Assembly: GCF_016919445.1 (NCBI RefSeq)
Contig: NZ_CP070356.1
Coordinates: forward strand, 2,450,001 to 2,514,000
DNA: 64,000 nt
Reading direction: 5' to 3'
Source of the DNA: Pseudomonas sp. PDNC002
Lineage (GTDB): Bacteria; Pseudomonadota; Gammaproteobacteria; Pseudomonadales; Pseudomonadaceae
Notes under the pieces: model-generated
What the model saw: only the letters and a program-made list of their open reading frames with translations
Databases searched by the model: none
What the model was told of the DNA's origin: nothing
In this document: positions 59,424 through 64,000 of the stretch, piece by piece
How the letters are laid out: each line of letters opens with the position of its first letter
Position numbering within the stretch: position 1 is the first letter of the stretch
Program-made: the position numbers and the translations under genes

Positions 59424-60947
59424 ATGCTTCAGCATATTCTTGCAAAATTGGCGCAGGTATCGGCCTGCAGGCGCTACCGCCCCTGGCTCGGGGCTGTGCT
59501 GACTGTCATCGGGGTGATGGTGGGTGAGCAGGCGTCGGCGACGTGTTACACCGTGACCGCCACGACTACTGGAACTCCCACCGGCAACAACACAATCAAG
59601 GCGAGTGAGGGTGTTCTGGTGCCCTATTCGCAACTGCCCGATGCAGGCCGAAATGGTTCGCTGGGCTTGCCCAACATCCTGCTGGTGAATACCGACCTCA
59701 GCATTCAGCCGGCAGGTACGGTTCTGGCCACCAGCGTGATGCCATTCACCAAGTATGCGATCACCGGCGGTTATGACCCGAACGCAGTATTCTGGCGGTG
59801 TGCCCCCGGCGATGACGTCGCCGAAATGTTTTCCATGCACGGTAACGTCAACCCATACGGCAGCGCATTGAATAACCAGGCGAAGTACGGCGGGAATGTC
59901 TACTCCACGAAATGGGCGGATGTGGGGATTCGCATCACCAACCTTGCCTCGGGCCAAACCTACGACAATATCTTCAAGACCCGGTCCTTCGACAAGAGCA
60001 CCCTGGACAGGGACAGTGCCGGCTACCTGCTGATCAAGGCCAAGAACTTCTCCGACGTGAAGTTCGAGTTGATACGTGTCGATCCCGCGGATAACGCTTT
60101 ACCGGGCTCCGAATACAAATCCGCCGGCTCCTATGATGCCGAACCCTGGGCCATCGCCTACACCTTGTTCTACAACACGGGAGCGGCCAATGCGGGGTAT
60201 ACCCCGAAACCGGGTGACCCCGGCAATTACACCACTGGCTTCAGGGGTTATGGCTGGGTCGGCATGGTTGGTTTCTACAAGAACATCTATCTTCGTCGCT
60301 CGGCTACCTGTGCGGTCACGAATGTCACACCGGTGGTCAACTTCCCCACCATCATGGTGAATGAGCTGAATTCGGGGCAAAGCCGTACGCAGCCGTTCGT
60401 CATCGAGTCCAATTGCCAGGCGGGCGCGATAGTCAACTCGACGTACTCCGATACATCCTACGGCTCGTTCGTCTACAACTCGTCCACCGTCACCTGCGGC
60501 CAGGGGATGTCCTACCAGTCGTACAACAATGCGTTGTGCCTCAGCCGCTCCGGGGCGGCGCTTGGTCTGCTGCCGACCAGTGCCAATGCCATTGCCCAGG
60601 CTCAGGCCATGAATCTCCAGACGGCGAGTGGCGGCCTGACTTACCTGTTGTCCGACAATTACGGTATTTCCAGTGACGTCGCCAAGGGTGTCGGCATCCA
60701 GATCAGTCGCAACAACCAGCCGATGAACCTGCTGAGCAACCAGAACTCGGCCAACGCCGCTACGGATGCGGCCGCCAATCTGGTGGGGTGGTACAAGCTG
60801 GTGGATACCAACACCATGCCCCTGGGGGGAGGCAAATACCGCGAAACCTTCCAGGCCAAACTCACGAAGCTGCCCGGCGTGCCCAACAGCGGTGTGACAT
60901 CTGGCAAGGTCAGTGCGACTGCTCGGGTGCTGATCCAGGTGCAGTAA
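59424..60947 (+). CDS. CUP-2 tip adhesin (CupA4/CupD4-like)
   Basis: A 507-aa fimbrial tip protein. A long export signal ends near 'EQASATCYTVT'. The N-terminal lectin-like region (about 40-300) differs strongly from the CUP-1 adhesin, with 'GGYDPNAVFWRCAPGDDVAEMF' shared. The C-terminal pilin domain starts 'SATCAVTNVTPVVNFPTIMV' and ends 'GKVSATARVLIQVQ'. Relative to CUP-1, it carries an extra segment of about 30 residues with two Cys ('STVTCGQGMSYQSYNNALC'). It probably binds a different receptor. Confidence 0.88.
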   Translation: MLQHILAKLAQVSACRRYRPWLGAVLTVIGVMVGEQASATCYTVTATTTGTPTGNNTIKASEGVLVPYSQLPDAGRNGSLGLPNILLVNTDLSIQPAGTVLATSVMPFTKYAITGGYDPNAVFWRCAPGDDVAEMFSMHGNVNPYGSALNNQAKYGGNVYSTKWADVGIRITNLASGQTYDNIFKTRSFDKSTLDRDSAGYLLIKAKNFSDVKFELIRVDPADNALPGSEYKSAGSYDAEPWAIAYTLFYNTGAANAGYTPKPGDPGNYTTGFRGYGWVGMVGFYKNIYLRRSATCAVTNVTPVVNFPTIMVNELNSGQSRTQPFVIESNCQAGAIVNSTYSDTSYGSFVYNSSTVTCGQGMSYQSYNNALCLSRSGAALGLLPTSANAIAQAQAMNLQTASGGLTYLLSDNYGISSDVAKGVGIQISRNNQPMNLLSNQNSANAATDAAANLVGWYKLVDTNTMPLGGGKYRETFQAKLTKLPGVPNSGVTSGKVSATARVLIQVQ

Positions 60948-60969
60948 CCAAACCTCGCGCCGGAACGGC

Positions 60970-60991
60970 ACCCCTCCAACGCAGGAGGGGT
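60970..60991 (+). terminator. Stem-loop between CUP-2 adhesin and last chaperone
   Basis: An 8-bp stem 'acccctcc' / 'ggaggggt' with loop 'aacgca' lies about 25 bases after the adhesin stop. There is no T-tract. It may be an mRNA-stability or attenuation element. Confidence 0.45.
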
Positions 60992-61129
60992 ATCGCTTCG
61001 GCTGAGGGCTTCCACGGTTGGCGAAGTAGTGCCAGGAAATACATGGGCGACGTTGAGATGCTCGCGGCAGCTGCGTTGTGCCAGGCAAGATCGGAGTCAC
61101 GGGGGCATTGTTTCGTGTGCAGTAAATGG

Positions 61130-61864
61130 ATGGTCCGAATATCGGATGCGCTGCTTTGTCTTTGCGCGCTCGTGCTCAGCACAATGGCTTTTGCCGGCGT
61201 CACAGCGGAAAGTACCCGGGTAATTTTTCCTTCCGACCTCAATGAGGTAGCGGTTTTACTGGTCAACGCCAACAAGTACCCCGTGTTGGTGCAGACCTGG
61301 ATGGATGATGGCGGACTCGACTCCACACCCGACAAGGCAATCTCCAGTTTCATGTCTTTGCCGCCAGTGTTCCGACTGGAGCCCAGCGAGCGCCGCTCCC
61401 TCCGGATCATATTCACCGGAACGGCGGCCTTGCCCACCGACCGCGAGTCTGTTTTCTGGCTCAACATCCACGAAGTTCCTCCGACGGAAGCAGTCCAGGG
61501 CATGCAGCCCGAGCAGCAACGCCTGGTGGTCTCCATGCATACGCAAATGAAGGTGTTCTACCGTCCGGTAAAGCTCGCGATGCCGCCGGAAGAGGCCGCA
61601 GGCAAGCTGACCTTCCAGTGGCAGCAGACCGGAAGCAAGGCAGCAGTGAAGGTTAGTAATCCAACGCCCTATTACATGACATTGACGGGGGTGGAATTGT
61701 TGGCGGGCGACAAGCATCAACCGCTGAAGGGCAAGATGATCCCACCTTTCAGCACGCTGCCATTGGAAGCGGAAGGACAGCGTCCAGGCGGCCCTATCCG
61801 GGTGGAATTCAGTTGGCTGGACGACAGTGGCAACGCGCAGGTGACGAAAACCACCCTGCAGTGA
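61130..61864 (+). CDS. CUP-2 second periplasmic chaperone (CupA5/CupD5-like)
   Basis: A 244-aa PapD-type chaperone. The signal peptide 'MVRISDALLCLCALVLSTMAFA' is followed by 'GVTAESTRVIFPSDLNEVAV', 'YPVLVQTWMDDGGLDSTPDK', 'LPTDRESVFWLNIHEVPP' and 'VSNPTPYYMTLTGVEL'. It matches the CUP-1 chaperone at 20017 and sits last in the cluster. The ATG at 61130 has no strong binding site; a GTG at 61115 is an alternative. Unlike CUP-1, it is 182 bases from the adhesin rather than overlapping. Confidence 0.9.
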   Translation: MVRISDALLCLCALVLSTMAFAGVTAESTRVIFPSDLNEVAVLLVNANKYPVLVQTWMDDGGLDSTPDKAISSFMSLPPVFRLEPSERRSLRIIFTGTAALPTDRESVFWLNIHEVPPTEAVQGMQPEQQRLVVSMHTQMKVFYRPVKLAMPPEEAAGKLTFQWQQTGSKAAVKVSNPTPYYMTLTGVELLAGDKHQPLKGKMIPPFSTLPLEAEGQRPGGPIRVEFSWLDDSGNAQVTKTTLQ

Positions 61865-62413
61865 AGTGCGCTCGCTTTGAAAGACGGGAACACTTCAGTC
61901 CATCCGGACACGCGGTTCTACGAATGCCCGCACAGCTGGCGAACCTACTCGATCTCGATTCGACAACCATGTTCGTCAGCGTGCTCAGGCCGTTGGCCGC
62001 GCGCAGCATGCACAGCACTTGCCAGCCGTTGCGCTCCAGCGGCGTGAGGCGAACATCCAGCATGAGCGCGACGGGCGTGGTCAGTGACGTATCTCGCCGC
62101 AGTGGATGGGTGAGGTGGTCTGCCATCGGAAGGACTCCAGGGTTGGGGCCGGCATGGCCCGTTGCCTGGCATCACATCGCGCCCCGCCTGTACGTCAGCA
62201 AACAATGCGGTATGTGCCGCAGTACATTTTTTGGAGCGGCAAGCGGTGGGAGGAAAGGTCGTGCAGCCAACAGGATGTTCATCTCGTTGATCAGCCTGCG
62301 ATCATCCCGACATCTGCAAATGGTCGCGGCAGCAACTCAACGGCTTCGACCATGCGCCACTTTCCATCCGTCGTGCCGTAGCCACTGCCCGGCAGTGCAA
62401 TGATGCGACGCGC
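61865..62413. other. Degraded accessory region at the CUP-2 boundary
   Basis: No intact gene is visible in these 549 bases. The minus strand holds the start of an island replication gene (61970-62126) that breaks off. A 41-codon minus-strand open tail (62291-62413, 'LPGSGYGTTDGKWRMVEAVE') may be the end of another lost gene; I cannot assign it. The region marks the change from conserved fimbrial genes to accessory DNA. Confidence 0.5.
61970..62126 (-). pseudogene. Truncated ICE/pathogenicity-island replication protein (STY4528-like), 5' fragment
   Basis: The first 51 codons ('MADHLTHPLRRDTSLTTPVA', then 'LTPLERNGWQVLCMLRAANG') match, from memory, the N-terminus of the STY4528-type proteins of integrative conjugative elements. 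The family continues for well over 100 residues, but here similarity stops abruptly near 61972. It is therefore a broken remnant, and the break may be a recombination junction. Confidence 0.5.
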
Positions 62414-62803
62414 TCACTTCAACGAGATGAGCCCCGCATGGGTAGGTCGGAAGCCGCAGGCGTCCCGATAGAAAGATTGCAGGTGCGGTTCGAAGTCCAC
62501 ATGGAGCCAATCGCAATCCGCTTGCTTCGACCGAGCCACCGCTTCTTCGATCAGAACCTTTGCAATACCTTGACGCTGGAAAGCGGGGGCTACCATCGTG
62601 TCGAGCACGAAGGCGTGGGCTGCGCCATCCCATGCAAGGTTCACGAACCCGACGAGTCGCGTGGCTCGCCGAGCGAGAACCCAGCCAAGACTGAACTGGT
62701 TCACTCGCGACCACCAGTCGTTGCTTCGCAACGGGTGCCCAAAGCATTCGGCATGGAGGGCATTGACCTCGGTGTTCTCGAACGCACCTCGCCATTCGAT
62801 CAT
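62414..62803 (-). CDS. GNAT-family N-acetyltransferase
   Basis: A 129-aa acetyltransferase. The acetyl-CoA motif is recognisable in 'VLDTMVAPAFQRQGIAKVLIEEAV' (R/Q-x-x-G-I/A), and the C-terminal 'FYRDACGFRPT' is typical. The substrate is unknown. 'gagaggagcttgaac' places the ATG at 62803. It sits next to the truncated replication gene, so it is likely cargo of an accessory element. Confidence 0.85.
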   Translation of the reverse strand: MIEWRGAFENTEVNALHAECFGHPLRSNDWWSRVNQFSLGWVLARRATRLVGFVNLAWDGAAHAFVLDTMVAPAFQRQGIAKVLIEEAVARSKQADCDWLHVDFEPHLQSFYRDACGFRPTHAGLISLK

Positions 62804-63017
62804 GTTCAAGCTCCTCTCGATATTCGACTTCTTCCAGCATGGCCCGTTGCACGGAAGGGGTGTTTAGGTGGGACCGCTTGCAATGATGGGTGTGCGCGCA
62901 ACCGCCACATCTCGGTGAGATCGACTCTCGATCATGACGTGAAATACAGAACGATCCCGGCGACAACGATGGCAGCGTAAGCCGCCATCTCCGTCCATGC
63001 GCGTGTTCCGGGCGATC

Positions 63018-63380
63018 CTAGATCGCAAAGGGCATCCGCTTGAGTGGCGAGCAAGGCTCCGGCGCCTCGCGATCGTTTGGCACTGGCGCGTGGAAGGCAT
63101 GGAAAAAGAGTTGGATCAGCGTGGCGCCGACAAAGAGCCTGCCAAGAAACGAGACGGACTCCCCGCCCATGGCGAAGATCGCGATGGCGAGCACAACCCC
63201 AACGGCCAGCATCACGATGTCGGAGGTGTCCGTGGCGAAGGCTTTGCCGTCATACGCCTTGTCGAGCGCCGAACGGCGCTTCTTATACGGGAGTAGAAAG
63301 AAATAAGTGAACTTCAGAAGCGAAAAGATGCTGAGCAGCAAGACCACTGCGGCGACGATACCGTGAAAAGAACGCGGCAT
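63018..63380 (-). CDS. Small inner-membrane protein, hypothetical, 120 aa
   Basis: Not recognised. It has two or three hydrophobic segments ('GIVAAVVLLLSIFSLLKFTYFFLL', 'IVMLAVGVVLAIAIFAMG', 'LFVGATLIQLFFHAFHA') separated by basic and acidic loops. 'acggagtccaac' precedes the ATG at 63380. Its lower GC than the window average fits accessory origin. It lies 214 bases upstream of the GNAT gene on the same strand; those bases show no other gene. Confidence 0.65.
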   Translation of the reverse strand: MPRSFHGIVAAVVLLLSIFSLLKFTYFFLLPYKKRRSALDKAYDGKAFATDTSDIVMLAVGVVLAIAIFAMGGESVSFLGRLFVGATLIQLFFHAFHAPVPNDREAPEPCSPLKRMPFAI

Positions 63381-63450
63381 GTTGGACTCCGTTATCTATA
63401 GTTGCGCCTCGCCACTCTAACTGGCGCCGTGGGTTGAGGGTGTCAGAGTT

Positions 63451-64000
63451 CTATCCATTCGACAGACTGGCGGTTCCTGCCATCACCTCCCCGACGACGA
63501 CCTGTACCACCTGGGGCAGGTTTTTCAAGGTGACCGCCTCAATCGGCGAGCGCTCCCCCAGGGTGTCATACGGGCGCAGCATTGCATGGTAGATCGCCCA
63601 GGAATCCACGCTGCGCGGAACGTGTTGAAGCACCTCCTGAATCAATGCGTGCTTGACCGGATCAAGGTGCCAGTCTGGTACGCGCTGGCCCCGGTTGCCC
63701 AGGTGAATTGCCAGCAGGCGGCCAGCTTGGATTTCGTAGCTGACCCAGCGACGGGACTTGCCGACGAGTTGGGCATACTCGGCCACCGGCAGATTGTGCG
63801 GGGCTTCGAGCAGGACGAGCAACATCATGCGCTCGCGCTGGATCGGGGGAATGGCGCGCTGGCCGTTGATACAGTCCACACGAACGGCGGACAGGCGTTG
63901 CACGGGCGGTTTGGACACACAGGGTGCTTCATTGGGGGCGCCGCCTACCAATGACGCCAGCGCGGATGGTGCCGGCGAGGTCGAGGCGCTGCCAGTCTGC
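63451..64000 (-). CDS. HTH-containing island-type protein, 3' portion (partial)
   Basis: The frame is open to the right edge, so the start lies outside. The visible part has 'RERMMLLVLLEAPHNLPVAE', an HTH-like 'YAQLVGKSRRWVSYEIQAGRL', then 'VPDWHLDPVKHALIQEVLQH' and 'LGERSPIEAVTLKNL'. The last parts resemble the Xre/MbcA/ParS-type C-terminal domain seen in antitoxin-like proteins and in small DNA-binding proteins of conjugative elements. I cannot name its function. With the truncated replication gene it suggests island DNA. Confidence 0.6.
   Translation of the reverse strand, partial: QTGSASTSPAPSALASLVGGAPNEAPCVSKPPVQRLSAVRVDCINGQRAIPPIQRERMMLLVLLEAPHNLPVAEYAQLVGKSRRWVSYEIQAGRLLAIHLGNRGQRVPDWHLDPVKHALIQEVLQHVPRSVDSWAIYHAMLRPYDTLGERSPIEAVTLKNLPQVVQVVVGEVMAGTASLSNG

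Noticed and set aside
61920-61980. tRNA-like or att-like sequence near the broken replication gene (ends in acaacca)
   Set aside because: No cloverleaf arms could be formed and there is no matching T-loop; a chance resemblance.
62337-62966. A 209-codon minus-strand frame overlapping the GNAT gene
   Set aside because: The GNAT frame on the same strand has a clear acetyl-CoA motif and binding site; this frame is Arg/Ser-rich without similarity.

Overview
The window looks like a chromosomal segment of a high-GC Pseudomonas outside the fluorescens group (nitroreducens/citronellolis/aeruginosa-like). The basis is gene content: an OprD-family porin, CupA/CupD-type fimbriae, PvrSR/RcsCB-like regulators, a DUF2790 protein, DUF535, REP palindromes of the 'taggagcgagcttgctcgcg' type, and strongly GC-rich third codon positions. 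The species is not proven. No rRNA, tRNA or CRISPR array was seen.

Layout. 0-11.5 kb: tail of a LysR regulator, a PPK2 polyphosphate kinase, a DUF535 protein, and recC-recB-recD joined by two ATGA start/stop overlaps. 11.5-26 kb: four c-di-GMP/phosphorelay genes (hybrid kinase, REC-EAL phosphodiesterase, hybrid kinase with HPt, NarL-type regulator), convergent with a five-gene chaperone-usher fimbrial cluster (CUP-1). 26.3-30.2 kb: an ECF42-type sigma factor module (DGPF/YciI, SRPBCC, a 54-aa micro-ORF, DUF899, SnoaL, sigma factor) with a plausible ECF42 promoter. 30-37 kb: SDR, class I amidotransferase, PAS-PAS-GGDEF cyclase, small hypothetical protein, OprD-type porin, RidA. 37.6-40.3 kb: hvfABC-type metallophore RiPP genes, the precursor carrying EF-hands, followed by ohr.

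40.4-46.7 kb: a MocR regulator diverges from an EamA exporter, JAMM peptidase, a fused ubiquitin-like/E1/rhodanese protein, a cysteine synthase homologue and an extended serine acetyltransferase. This reads as a self-contained cysteine or thio-metabolite route that uses a protein-bound sulfur carrier, and it is the most interesting system in the window. 46.7-54.3 kb: DoxX/HvfX-like protein with a ferric-reductase-like membrane protein, a two-component system, a DUF2790 protein, a DipZ-like CcdA-thioredoxin, a 7TM-GGDEF cyclase and a cold shock protein. 54.5-61.9 kb: a 56-aa protein and a second fimbrial cluster (CUP-2) of identical gene order, on the opposite strand and with no regulators beside it. 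61.9-64 kb: an accessory-looking edge with a truncated island replication gene, a GNAT enzyme, a small membrane protein and the 3' part of an island-type HTH protein.

Recurring themes are surface attachment with c-di-GMP control (two fimbrial clusters, two diguanylate cyclases, one phosphodiesterase) and sulfur/metal/redox chemistry. Start codons were chosen by ribosome-binding site and family length, so several differ from the longest open frame.
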